Positions 1-6,038 of a DNA stretch of 6,084 bases are shown one piece after another. Every line of letters starts with the position of its first letter. The stretch's first letter is position 1. Origin of the DNA: an uncultured Bacillota bacterium (lineage in GTDB: Bacteria; Bacillota; Clostridia; UBA1381); NCBI GenBank assembly GCA_949297205.1, contig CASFSH010000363.1, forward strand, positions 1 to 6,084. The letters run 5' to 3'. A program made the translations under genes and the position numbers. The notes under the pieces were generated by a model. That model was given only the letters and a program-made list of their open reading frames with translations. It had not been told where the DNA came from and made no database searches.

Positions 1-1290
1 TTCTCAAGAAATATTTCATATTATGCAACAGGAACATTCAGAGGTGTTGGTGTAAGAGATACTGCACAGGATATACTGTCAATGGTACCGTTTGATACAA
101 GACGTGCAAAGGATAAGTTAAATCTGTTGCTGTCACAGCAATATCAGGACGGTCATACAAACCATTACTGCTTCCCTACAGAGGGTTGGGAACCGCTTGC
201 AAGAACACACTCGGACAATCATTTGTGGCTTGTAATGACTGCATACAATATTGTTATTGAAGAAGGTACTCTTGATTATCTGGATGAAGAAGTTGAATAC
301 TATGACGGCGGTAAAGGCACCGTTTGGGAACATATTAAAAAGTCAATTGATTTTTGTATGGCAAATCTCGGAAGTCATGGTTTCCCGCTTATGCTTGCAT
401 CCGACTGGAACGATATGCTGTATAAGGTATGCCGTGAAGGAAAGGGAGAAAGTATATGGACTTCAATGCAGTTTGGTACAGTATTAAGACAAATTGCAGA
501 GCTTGCAGAATTAAAAGGTGAAGATAAACAGAAATATCTTGATATTTACGAACAGCAGAAGAAGATTGTAAATGAAATCGCATGGGACGGCGAATGGTAC
601 AGAAGATGTATCACCGATGACGGAACATTCATAGGCTCAAAGGCAGAGCCGCAGGCAAAAATCTGGCTTAACACTCAAAGCTGGGCGGTAATTTCAGGTA
701 TGGGTGATAAAGGTGAAACAGCGATGGACAGCGTTAAAAAATATCTTGACACCGAATTGGGTATTAAGAAAATACATCCTTCAATGAAAGACTATCCGTC
801 AAAAGAAGATCCTCTTACATATTATAATACAGGCTGCGGTGAGAACGGCTCGGTATTTTGTCATGCAAATACATGGGCGATTATTGCGGAATGTATCCTG
901 AAAAGACCTGAGTATGCATATAAATATTATCATCAGTTATTGCCAATGGTTGCACAGGCAAAGGCGGGAGAATGGAGATATAAAGCAGAGCCTTATGTAT
1001 ATTCATCAAATATATTCGGACCTGAAAGCGATAAGTTCGGACTTGCAAATGTTTCATGGCTGTCAGGTACTGCTGCATGGATGTACATTGCCGCTACTCA
1101 GTATATATTGGGTGTTAGAGCACAGTGGGACGGTCTTTTGATCGATCCGTGTATGCCTAAAGAATGGGATAATGTAAAAATAACAAGAGAATTCAGAGGC
1201 TGTGTATATCATATTACCATTAAAAACGGCGGAAAGAAAACATTTATTCCTCATGTTGAAGGAAGAAAAGAATATACAGTTGAAGTATAA
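1..1290 (+). CDS. GH94 disaccharide phosphorylase, cellobiose phosphorylase-like (3' part; 5' end outside window)
   Basis: The gene is open from base 1 and gives 429 residues before TAA. GH94 enzymes split beta-linked disaccharides with phosphate in the cytoplasm, giving a sugar 1-phosphate and a free sugar. Numbering from base 1, FRGVGVRD (13-20) carries the Arg and Asp that, six apart, match the substrate-binding Arg/Asp pair of Cellvibrio gilvus cellobiose phosphorylase. DWND (135-138) ends in the expected general-acid Asp138. FCHANTW (286-292) holds the phosphate-site His288, and WLSGTAAW (353-360) is the phosphate loop, with Ser355 where cellobiose phosphorylase has Thr. A C-terminal LIDPCMPKEW/FRG block follows, as in the family. 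By this alignment about 350 N-terminal residues are missing, so the whole protein would be near 780 residues, slightly shorter than typical cellobiose phosphorylases. The family is clear. The substrate is inferred and could be another beta-glucoside. An ATG at 82 is internal, not the start. Confidence 0.93.
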   Translation, partial: FSRNISYYATGTFRGVGVRDTAQDILSMVPFDTRRAKDKLNLLLSQQYQDGHTNHYCFPTEGWEPLARTHSDNHLWLVMTAYNIVIEEGTLDYLDEEVEYYDGGKGTVWEHIKKSIDFCMANLGSHGFPLMLASDWNDMLYKVCREGKGESIWTSMQFGTVLRQIAELAELKGEDKQKYLDIYEQQKKIVNEIAWDGEWYRRCITDDGTFIGSKAEPQAKIWLNTQSWAVISGMGDKGETAMDSVKKYLDTELGIKKIHPSMKDYPSKEDPLTYYNTGCGENGSVFCHANTWAIIAECILKRPEYAYKYYHQLLPMVAQAKAGEWRYKAEPYVYSSNIFGPESDKFGLANVSWLSGTAAWMYIAATQYILGVRAQWDGLLIDPCMPKEWDNVKITREFRGCVYHITIKNGGKKTFIPHVEGRKEYTVEV

Positions 1291-1322
1291 TGAAATTATG
1301 AAAGAATAATCAGATAAAAATT

Positions 1323-1378
1323 AATCCCCTAAACATTTTGAAAAGTGATTAATTTCGGAATGTAAAAGGGGATTTTTT
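1323..1378 (+). terminator. Two-part intrinsic terminator after the GH94 gene
   Basis: AATCCCCT (1323-1330) pairs perfectly with AGGGGATT (1367-1374). After a small internal loop, an 11-bp inner stem follows: 1333-1343 with 1353-1363, including two T-G wobble pairs. The tip is a 9-nt loop, and a run of six T ends at 1378. The structure lies 32 bp after the GH94 stop, as expected for the end of that transcript. The A-run at 1316-1320 would give a U-tract on the opposite strand, so it could stop transcription both ways, although no converging gene is visible in this window. Confidence 0.88.
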
Positions 1379-1414
1379 ATGAAAAAAATTATTATTGGGT
1401 ATATTTCTGTTTAA
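1379..1414 (+). other. Tiny reading frame (11 codons) with a good ribosome binding site
   Basis: ATG at 1379 opens an 11-codon frame (MKKIIIGYISV) closed by TAA at 1412-1414. AAGGGG at 1366-1371 lies 7 nt before the ATG, an ideal Shine-Dalgarno position, but those bases are also the right arm of the terminator. The frame precedes the proposed ruvA promoter, so it is not a ruvA leader peptide unless another promoter lies upstream. The peptide is basic then hydrophobic, like the first residues of a signal peptide, but nothing follows in frame. It is most likely chance, possibly a gene remnant. Confidence 0.12.
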
Positions 1415-1415
1415 G

Positions 1416-1431
1416 GTTACAAATATGTAAC
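1416..1431. repeat. Short inverted repeat upstream of the ruvA promoter
   Basis: GTTACA (1416-1421) and TGTAAC (1426-1431) form a perfect 6-bp inverted repeat with a 4-bp centre. It ends 21 bp before the -35 box of the proposed ruvA promoter, where an activator or repressor could bind. A close relative of the motif overlaps the queA promoter at 4798-4810. No regulator can be named, and AT-rich sequence makes such repeats fairly common. Confidence 0.35.
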
Positions 1432-1452
1432 AAAATCGTAAAAACATAATTC

Positions 1453-1481
1453 TTGACTTATTGTTCGTCTTATTATATTAT
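1453..1481 (+). promoter_or_regulatory. Sigma-A-type promoter for the ruvA-ruvB-amidase operon
   Basis: TTGACT (1453-1458, 5 of 6 to consensus) and TATTAT (1476-1481, 5 of 6) are separated by exactly 17 bp. Transcription would start near 1488, leaving a leader of about 148 nt before ruvA. The perfect TATAAT at 1481-1486 would be 22 bp from this -35 box and is less likely to be the one used. Confidence 0.7.
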
Positions 1482-1487
1482 ATAATG

Positions 1488-1635
1488 AGGGAAATTTACA
1501 AAATAAAATAATATACTGCTTTGTATATTACTATATTTTGTATTTTCCGACATAAGTTCTTGATTGTGCCGTAAACAGAGATGTCTTTTTAAGATAATAC
1601 TGCGGAATCGGCGGATAAGAAAGGAATATTTTAAT
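1488..1635 (+). other. Long untranslated leader of ruvA
   Basis: About 148 nt separate the predicted transcription start from the ruvA ATG. The leader holds a perfect 8-bp inverted repeat, TAATATAC (1509-1516) and GTATATTA (1523-1530), with a 6-nt loop. Further on, GACAT (1549-1553) can pair with ATGTC (1581-1585), extended by TTCT (1557-1560) with AGAG (1577-1580). Five T follow at 1586-1590, giving a weak terminator-like shape. A degenerate LexA-like site overlaps at 1548-1559. I recognise no named riboswitch class or T-box here. Confidence 0.4.
1620..1625 (+). promoter_or_regulatory. Ribosome binding site of ruvA
   Basis: AAAGGA lies 10 nt before the ATG at 1636 and settles the start there rather than at the in-frame TTG at 1564. 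The longer version would add 24 residues not normally found in RuvA. Confidence 0.85.
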
Positions 1636-2232
1636 ATGTATTATTATATCAGAGGAAAGTATGTCTTAAAAGGTGAAACCTACGTTGTAATTGATGTAGG
1701 CGGAATAGGATATAAGATATACACCTCAACGGCGAATATAGAAAAAATGCCGTCATACGGCAGTGAAATTACAATGTATACACATTTATATGTACGAGAA
1801 GATGCACAGGATTTATACGGATTTATAACAAATGAAGAGTTGACATTGTTTTTACAGCTTATGTCGATATCCGGAATAGGCCCCAAAGCCGCACTCTCTG
1901 TTTTATCGGTTACAACGCCGGAACAGTTTGCAATGGCGGTTATTTCAAATGACGTAAAGATGCTGACAAGAGCGCAGGGAATAGGTCCTAAAGCTGCACA
2001 AAGAATTATATTGGAGCTTAAAGATAAAATAAAAACCACCGACGCTATGCCGGAGAACATTAAAACTGCGGTAATTGAGGAACAAAATAATCAGTCGGAA
2101 GCAATAACGGCGCTGATTGTTCTTGGCTATACTGCCAATGAAGCAAAAAGAGCAGTTTCAGGAATCAATCCTTCACTGAATGTTGAAGAGATTATAAAAG
2201 AAGCTTTGAAAATATTGATGAAGCAGGTGTAA
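1636..2232 (+). CDS. ruvA: Holliday junction branch migration complex subunit RuvA
   Basis: RuvA binds four-way DNA junctions as a tetramer and holds them open and flat while RuvB rings pump the DNA. It acts in homologous recombination and in rescue of stalled forks. The 198-residue product has the usual length and layout. The N-terminal OB-fold domain (about 1-64) opens with YYIRGKYV and holds [11 protein letters not shown] (53-63), whose Glu55-Asp56 match the acidic pin that separates strands at the crossover. Two helix-hairpin-helix DNA-binding motifs follow: [14 protein letters not shown] (77-90) and [20 protein letters not shown] (112-131). A less conserved linker leads to domain III (about 153-198, [16 protein letters not shown]), which contacts RuvB. 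The start is fixed by the ribosome binding site and the family's start position. The stop lies 4 bp before ruvB, so the two are co-translated. ruvC is not in the window. Confidence 0.98.
   Translation: MYYYIRGKYVLKGETYVVIDVGGIGYKIYTSTANIEKMPSYGSEITMYTHLYVREDAQDLYGFITNEELTLFLQLMSISGIGPKAALSVLSVTTPEQFAMAVISNDVKMLTRAQGIGPKAAQRIILELKDKIKTTDAMPENIKTAVIEEQNNQSEAITALIVLGYTANEAKRAVSGINPSLNVEEIIKEALKILMKQV
2225..2229 (+). promoter_or_regulatory. Ribosome binding site of ruvB inside the end of ruvA
   Basis: AGGTG in the last codons of ruvA stands 7 nt before the TTG at 2237. This supports the TTG start and implies that ribosomes finishing ruvA pass straight to ruvB. The first in-frame ATG lies far downstream, past the Walker A motif, so it cannot be the start. 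Confidence 0.7.
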
Positions 2233-2236
2233 AACA

Positions 2237-3253
2237 TTGATTTTTGATGATGATGAAAGAATTGTAACAGGAGATCTTATAGAAGAGGATACAGAAATTG
2301 AAAGCGGTCTGAGACCACGTCAATTTGCAAACTATATAGGTCAGGATAAGGTAAAGGAAAACCTTCAGATTTATATTAAAGCAGCGCTTGACAGAAAAGA
2401 AGCACTGGACCATGTTCTTTTATATGGTCCTCCGGGACTGGGGAAAACAACTCTTGCTGGAGTAATTGCAAATGAGATGGGTGTAAATCTGAGAATAACA
2501 AGCGGTCCTGCAATTGAAAAAGCAGGTGATCTTGCGGCAATACTCACCAATCTGTCACAGCATGACATTCTGTTCATAGATGAGATACACAGAATGAGTA
2601 GAATGGTCGAGGAAATACTTTACCCTGCTATGGAGGATTTTGCACTTGATATTATTATAGGTAAAGGCCCTTCTGCAAAGTCTATACGTCTTGATTTACC
2701 AAAATTTACTTTGATAGGTGCAACAACGAGAATAGGAAATCTTTCAGCGCCGCTGCGTGACCGATTCGGAGTCATATCACGTCTGGAGCTTTATTCTCCT
2801 GATGATCTTATAAAGATAATAACACGGTCAGCCTCTATTTTAAATGTGGAAATAGAGGAAGAAGGAGCAAGAGAAATTGCCATGCGTTCAAGGGGAACAC
2901 CGAGAATTGCAAACAGATTTTTAAAACGTGTACGTGATTTTGCAGAGGTAAAATATAATGGTAAAATAACGAAAGAAATAGCAGATATTGCATTGTCATC
3001 AATGGAAGTGGACAATAAAGGACTTGACATGACAGACAGCAAGATGATTATGACTATGATAAAAGCATTTGGAGGAGGACCGGTAGGTCTTGACACCATT
3101 GCAGCATCAATAGGTGAAGATGCCAATACAATAGAAGATGTATATGAGCCGTATCTTATGCAGCTGGGTTTTATATCAAGAACACCAAGAGGAAGAATAG
3201 TAATGCCTCCGGCATATGAGCATTTCAATATACCAGTGTCGGATAAAGGCTGA
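2237..3253 (+). CDS. ruvB: Holliday junction branch migration ATPase RuvB
   Basis: RuvB is the hexameric AAA+ motor that drives branch migration by pulling DNA through rings on either side of RuvA. The 338-residue product is full length. After a short acidic N-terminus, [12 protein letters not shown] leads into LRP..YIGQ, the usual family opening. Walker A is GPPGLGKTT (64-72), Walker B is ILFIDEIH (111-118), and sensor 1 is GATTR (161-165). The arginine finger is Arg174 within PLRDRFG. Sensor 2 lies in RGTPRIANR (219-227). The C-terminal winged-helix domain (about 258-338) ends with ISRTPRGR (313-320), a conserved DNA-contacting stretch. All catalytic motifs are intact. The start is TTG, supported by AGGTG 7 nt upstream and by the N-terminal sequence. 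The gene sits 4 bp after ruvA and 31 bp before the amidase, with no terminator between them. Confidence 0.99.
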   Translation: MIFDDDERIVTGDLIEEDTEIESGLRPRQFANYIGQDKVKENLQIYIKAALDRKEALDHVLLYGPPGLGKTTLAGVIANEMGVNLRITSGPAIEKAGDLAAILTNLSQHDILFIDEIHRMSRMVEEILYPAMEDFALDIIIGKGPSAKSIRLDLPKFTLIGATTRIGNLSAPLRDRFGVISRLELYSPDDLIKIITRSASILNVEIEEEGAREIAMRSRGTPRIANRFLKRVRDFAEVKYNGKITKEIADIALSSMEVDNKGLDMTDSKMIMTMIKAFGGGPVGLDTIAASIGEDANTIEDVYEPYLMQLGFISRTPRGRIVMPPAYEHFNIPVSDKG

Positions 3254-3268
3254 GTTATAAAAAAATTG

Positions 3269-3276
3269 AAAGGAAG
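3269..3276 (+). promoter_or_regulatory. Ribosome binding site of the amidase gene
   Basis: AAAGGAAG lies 8 nt before the ATG at 3285. Another ATG at 3280 is only 3 nt away and meets a stop at once (ATGTAATG overlaps the real start), so 3285 is the start. The product from there begins with a textbook signal peptide. Confidence 0.85.
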
Positions 3277-3284
3277 TATATGTA

Positions 3285-4709
3285 ATGAAGACAAAGTTGT
3301 TGTTGCTGATAACGACGATATTGTGTTTTTGTGCCATTTCAACAGCATCTGCCCTTACACTTGAATATAACGGCGAGCGGCATGAATATACCGGGTCAAC
3401 ATATGCACTTATGGTAAATGGAGAGTATGTAGAAACATCTCTGCCACCGATAATTTTTAATGATTATGCATTAGTGCCTATTAGAGACGTGTTTGAGGCA
3501 ATGGGTGCTACAGTAAAGTATCTTGATGCTTCGCAACAGATATTTATTGAATATAACAGTACTTATCTGAGATTGAAAATAGGAAGCAGTGATGCTTATA
3601 TAGATGCTAACCATGTTACAATACCCGGAAATGTTACACCTATGTTGATAGCAGAAGCAGGCAGGGATGCAAAAACTATGGTTCCTGTGAGATTTGTATC
3701 CGAGAGTTTGGGACTGAATGTTGAGTTTGACGGAGGAAACGGAATAATAAAAATAATGGATTCAAATGCCGGAAAACAGCCTGTTTTATATAATTTTAAA
3801 TGTTCTATGTTCGACAGTGTAACAGCAACAATGGAGTTATATTTTGACGCACCTGTACAGTCTATAACGACACCGGTATATACAGATGGAGGAGTACTAT
3901 ATTTTGATATACCTAATGCAACACATTCTCTTGCAAATACTACTCCGATAAATACAGGGGCAATAAAGCAGCTTCGTGTTGGAATACATGATGGTTTTAC
4001 ACGTGTTGCAATTGATCTTGAAAATTGCAGAAGCTATAATGTTGCATTAACAGAAAATATGAAAATAATTTTGGTGGCAGTTGTGAAATATGAAGATACA
4101 GAGGAAACTGCACCGCCTAATTCGGGAAATGGAAAAGTTGTTGTACTGGATGCAGGACATGGCGGAAGTGATCCGGGTACAAGCGGAAGCGTAGGAGGAA
4201 AAACCTATCAGGAAAAAGATATTAATCTTTCGGTTGCAAAAAAGGTACGTGATATCTTAACTGCAAACGGAGTTACAGTATTAATGACAAGAGACGGAGA
4301 TACCTATCCATCTTTAACAGAACGTTCTGATTTTGCAAATGCCAATAATGCAGTGATATTTGCAAGTATACATTCAAATTCTGCATCAGCGACTTCTGCA
4401 TCAGGGTTTGAGGTATATTATAGTGTTCAGAATAATGAAGCGGTAACGGGATTAAGCAGTTCGGAGCTTGCGTCTTCGGTGGTAAACAGTATAAGTAAAA
4501 ATGTGTCAATAAGAAACAGAGGCGTCAAGACCGAAAATCATGTTGTGACAAGAACAAGCAAAATGCCTGCAATACTTATAGAAATAGGATTTATGTCAAA
4601 TCCCGATGAACTTTCACTGATGATAAGAGATGATTTTCAAAACAGCTTTGCAAAGGGAGTGGCAGACGGAATACTTGCCGTAATAAATAAAGCGAATCCT
4701 CCGCAATAA
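3285..4709 (+). CDS. Secreted N-acetylmuramoyl-L-alanine amidase (copper amine oxidase-like N-terminal domain, AMIN, Amidase_3)
   Basis: This is a zinc amidase that cuts the bond between N-acetylmuramic acid and the stem peptide of peptidoglycan, outside the membrane. The 474-residue product starts with a signal peptide: MKTK, a hydrophobic core, and likely cleavage after ASA (21-23). There is no lipobox. Residues about 36-158 resemble the copper amine oxidase N-terminal-like domain, with two repeats marked VPIRDVFEAMGATV (64-77) and VPVRFVSESLGLNV (133-146). Residues about 165-265 fit an AMIN domain, which in known amidases binds the wall. A short Pro/Asn-rich linker (277-282) leads to Amidase_3 (about 284-468). 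This has zinc ligands His292 (DAGHGG), Glu310 (YQEKDINL) and His363 (ASIHSN), and catalytic Glu433 (ILIEIGFMSN). All four residues are present, so it should be active. It follows ruvB by 31 bp and is probably co-transcribed. Its physiological role (cell separation, wall turnover or sporulation) cannot be read from the sequence. Confidence 0.95.
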   Translation: MKTKLLLLITTILCFCAISTASALTLEYNGERHEYTGSTYALMVNGEYVETSLPPIIFNDYALVPIRDVFEAMGATVKYLDASQQIFIEYNSTYLRLKIGSSDAYIDANHVTIPGNVTPMLIAEAGRDAKTMVPVRFVSESLGLNVEFDGGNGIIKIMDSNAGKQPVLYNFKCSMFDSVTATMELYFDAPVQSITTPVYTDGGVLYFDIPNATHSLANTTPINTGAIKQLRVGIHDGFTRVAIDLENCRSYNVALTENMKIILVAVVKYEDTEETAPPNSGNGKVVVLDAGHGGSDPGTSGSVGGKTYQEKDINLSVAKKVRDILTANGVTVLMTRDGDTYPSLTERSDFANANNAVIFASIHSNSASATSASGFEVYYSVQNNEAVTGLSSSELASSVVNSISKNVSIRNRGVKTENHVVTRTSKMPAILIEIGFMSNPDELSLMIRDDFQNSFAKGVADGILAVINKANPPQ

Positions 4710-4737
4710 TCTAATGCAAAGATTGAAAAATTCACAT

Positions 4738-4776
4738 ATTTTAAGAATGAAAAACAAATGCGGACGTCCTTAAAAT
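4738..4776. repeat. Inverted repeat between the amidase gene and queA
   Basis: ATTTTAAG (4738-4745) and CTTAAAAT (4769-4776) form a perfect 8-bp inverted repeat around 23 bp. The 8-bp palindrome GGACGTCC (4762-4769) lies at its right side. The stem is AT-rich and no T-run follows, so it is a poor intrinsic terminator. Its right arm touches the -35 box of the queA promoter, so a regulatory site is possible. Confidence 0.3.
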
Positions 4777-4804
4777 AGACAAATTACGTTTTTTGCGTTA
4801 CAAT
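4776..4804 (+). promoter_or_regulatory. Sigma-A-type promoter for queA
   Basis: TAGACA (4776-4781, 5 of 6 to consensus) and TACAAT (4799-4804, 5 of 6) are 17 bp apart. Transcription would start near 4811, giving a leader of about 44 nt. queA can therefore be expressed independently of the ruvAB-amidase genes, although read-through from them is also likely because no convincing terminator separates them. Confidence 0.72.
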
Positions 4805-4810
4805 ATGTAA
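4798..4810. repeat. Inverted repeat over the queA -10 box
   Basis: TTACA (4798-4802) and TGTAA (4806-4810) are a perfect 5-bp inverted repeat with a 3-bp centre. It covers the -10 box, where a bound repressor would block transcription. A near-identical motif lies upstream of the ruvA promoter at 1417-1430. This could be an operator or a by-product of the -10 sequence. Confidence 0.3.
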
Positions 4811-4836
4811 TGATGTATAGCAAAAAATAGAGATTA

Positions 4837-4842
4837 AGAGGA
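4837..4842 (+). promoter_or_regulatory. Ribosome binding site of queA
   Basis: AGAGGA lies 12 nt before the ATG at 4855. The spacing is slightly long, but the purine-rich stretch continues towards the start and no other start fits the family's N-terminus. Confidence 0.75.
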
Positions 4843-4854
4843 AAAGAGAACAAA

Positions 4855-5880
4855 ATGGAAAAGAAAGATTTTTATTATGATTTACCACAGGAACTTATTG
4901 CACAGGAACCTCTTGCAGACAGAAGTGCTTCAAGATTAATGTGTATTGATAAGAAAACTGGTGAATTTTCCCATAAGCATTTTTATGATATTGTTGATTT
5001 GATAAACCCTGGAGACTGTCTTATATTAAACGATACCAAGGTAATCCCTGCAAGACTTTACGGATATAAGGAGGATACGGGGGGAGCAATTGAATTTTTA
5101 CTGCTTCATAAACATTCACTGGATATATGGGAGGTAATATTAAAACCGGGAAGGAGAGCAAAGCCCGGAACGGTTTTTGTGTTTGGAGACGGAAAACTGA
5201 AAGCGAAGATTCTTGAAGTTATAAATGACGGAAACAGACTGGTAAGATTTATATATGACGGTGTGTTTGAAAATATCCTTGATGAATTGGGTGAGATGCC
5301 TCTTCCTCATTATATTACAAAAAAGCTTGAAGATAAGGACAGATATCAGACAGTTTATGCCAAAAACTCCGGCTCTGCCGCAGCGCCTACCGCCGGATTG
5401 CATTTTACAAATGAACTTCTTGAAAAAATTAAGGCAAAGGGTGTAAATATAGGATATGTTACCCTCCATGTGGGATTAGGAACCTTCAGACCGGTGAAAG
5501 CCGATAATATTGAAGAACATAAAATGCATTCGGAATTTTATATATTGCCCCAGGAAACGGCAGAACTTGTGAATAAGACAAAAGAATCCGGGAAAAGGGT
5601 CATATCGGTAGGAACAACTGCAACAAGAACTTTAGAAACTGCAGGGCAAAACGGTATGCCTATAAAGGCAGGTACCGGCTGGACTGATATTTTCATATAT
5701 CCCGGAAAAGAATTTCATGTTATTGACGCACTGATTACAAATTTTCATCTTCCCGAATCTACACTGATAATGCTTGTAAGTGCGTTGGCAGGAAGGGAAA
5801 ATGTGTTAAATGCTTATAATGAGGCGGTCAGGGAAAAATACAGATTTTTCAGCTTTGGTGACGCAATGTTTATAAGCTGA
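4855..5880 (+). CDS. queA: S-adenosylmethionine:tRNA ribosyltransferase-isomerase QueA
   Basis: QueA transfers and rearranges the ribosyl part of S-adenosylmethionine onto preQ1 at the wobble position (34) of tRNAs with GUN anticodons. The product is epoxyqueuosine, the second-last step of queuosine synthesis, made in the cytoplasm. The 341-residue product has the usual length and the family blocks in order: [13 protein letters not shown] (8-20), [11 protein letters not shown] (58-68), [13 protein letters not shown] (94-106), EMPLPHYI (147-154), [20 protein letters not shown] (164-183), [12 protein letters not shown] (203-214), HKMHSEFY (222-229), [11 protein letters not shown] (251-261), and [14 protein letters not shown] (291-304) near the C-terminus. 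No block is missing. It has its own promoter. No preQ1 riboswitch is recognisable in the short leader. Its usual partner tgt is not in the window but would be expected next. The 144-bp gap from the amidase gene suggests a separate transcription start. Confidence 0.99.
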   Translation: MEKKDFYYDLPQELIAQEPLADRSASRLMCIDKKTGEFSHKHFYDIVDLINPGDCLILNDTKVIPARLYGYKEDTGGAIEFLLLHKHSLDIWEVILKPGRRAKPGTVFVFGDGKLKAKILEVINDGNRLVRFIYDGVFENILDELGEMPLPHYITKKLEDKDRYQTVYAKNSGSAAAPTAGLHFTNELLEKIKAKGVNIGYVTLHVGLGTFRPVKADNIEEHKMHSEFYILPQETAELVNKTKESGKRVISVGTTATRTLETAGQNGMPIKAGTGWTDIFIYPGKEFHVIDALITNFHLPESTLIMLVSALAGRENVLNAYNEAVREKYRFFSFGDAMFIS

Positions 5881-5936
5881 AAAACTGTCTTATGATATGT
5901 ATAAATCAGGTCATATTATCTGCGTCTGTTACGATT

Positions 5937-5945
5937 TGATATAAA
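5937..5945 (+). promoter_or_regulatory. Possible extended -10 promoter after queA
   Basis: TG at 5937-5938, one base, then TATAAA (5940-5945, 5 of 6) match an extended -10 element. The -35 region (TTATCT at 5917-5922) is poor. A start near 5952 would place both downstream hairpins in the leader of the next gene. The support is weak. Confidence 0.25.
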
Positions 5946-5960
5946 ATAATGCTCACTGAA

Positions 5961-5985
5961 TAAATGCGATTTTCAATCGCATTTA
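5961..5985. repeat. Perfect 11-bp hairpin after queA
   Basis: TAAATGCGATT (5961-5971) and AATCGCATTTA (5975-5985) pair fully around a TTC loop. An A-run, not a T-run, follows on the + strand. The - strand has no U-tract either, so it does not look like an intrinsic terminator. It might process or protect the 3' end of the queA message, or belong to the leader of the next gene. Confidence 0.75.
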
Positions 5986-6015
5986 AAAAAATTATGACTA
6001 TTGTCAAAATTTTTC

Positions 6016-6038
6016 ATGTAAAATCGAAGATTTTACAT
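6016..6038. repeat. Perfect 10-bp hairpin, second of the pair
   Basis: ATGTAAAATC (6016-6025) and GATTTTACAT (6029-6038) pair fully around a GAA loop. It lies 30 bp after the first hairpin, with a loop that is the reverse complement of the first one's. No T-run follows on either strand. The pair might be a small dispersed repeat element or an RNA leader structure. Confidence 0.75.

Noticed and set aside
1481..1486. Perfect TATAAT as the ruvA -10 box
   Set aside because: It is 22 bp from TTGACT, and no good -35 stands at 16-18 bp; TATTAT at 1476-1481 has the right 17-bp spacing.
1564..1635. 24-residue N-terminal extension of RuvA from a TTG at 1564
   Set aside because: RuvA normally begins right at the M(x)YxRG block; AAAGGA at 1620-1625 supports the ATG at 1636.
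1680..2060. 126-codon open frame on the - strand inside ruvA
   Set aside because: It mirrors ruvA and has no recognisable domain.
2791..3348. 185-codon open frame on the - strand across ruvB and the amidase start
   Set aside because: It lies wholly opposite well-identified genes, shows no recognisable motif, and is the kind of frame that low-GC coding DNA leaves open on the other strand.
4811..4854. preQ1 riboswitch ahead of queA
   Set aside because: The predicted leader is only about 44 nt, with no recognisable pseudoknot-forming GC stem and A-rich tail pattern.
5140..5469. 109-codon open frame on the - strand inside queA
   Set aside because: It is fully contained in queA and has a composition typical of an antisense shadow.
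5961..5990. Intrinsic terminator of queA
   Set aside because: The stem is strong, but A bases follow it on the + strand and no U-tract follows on the - strand.
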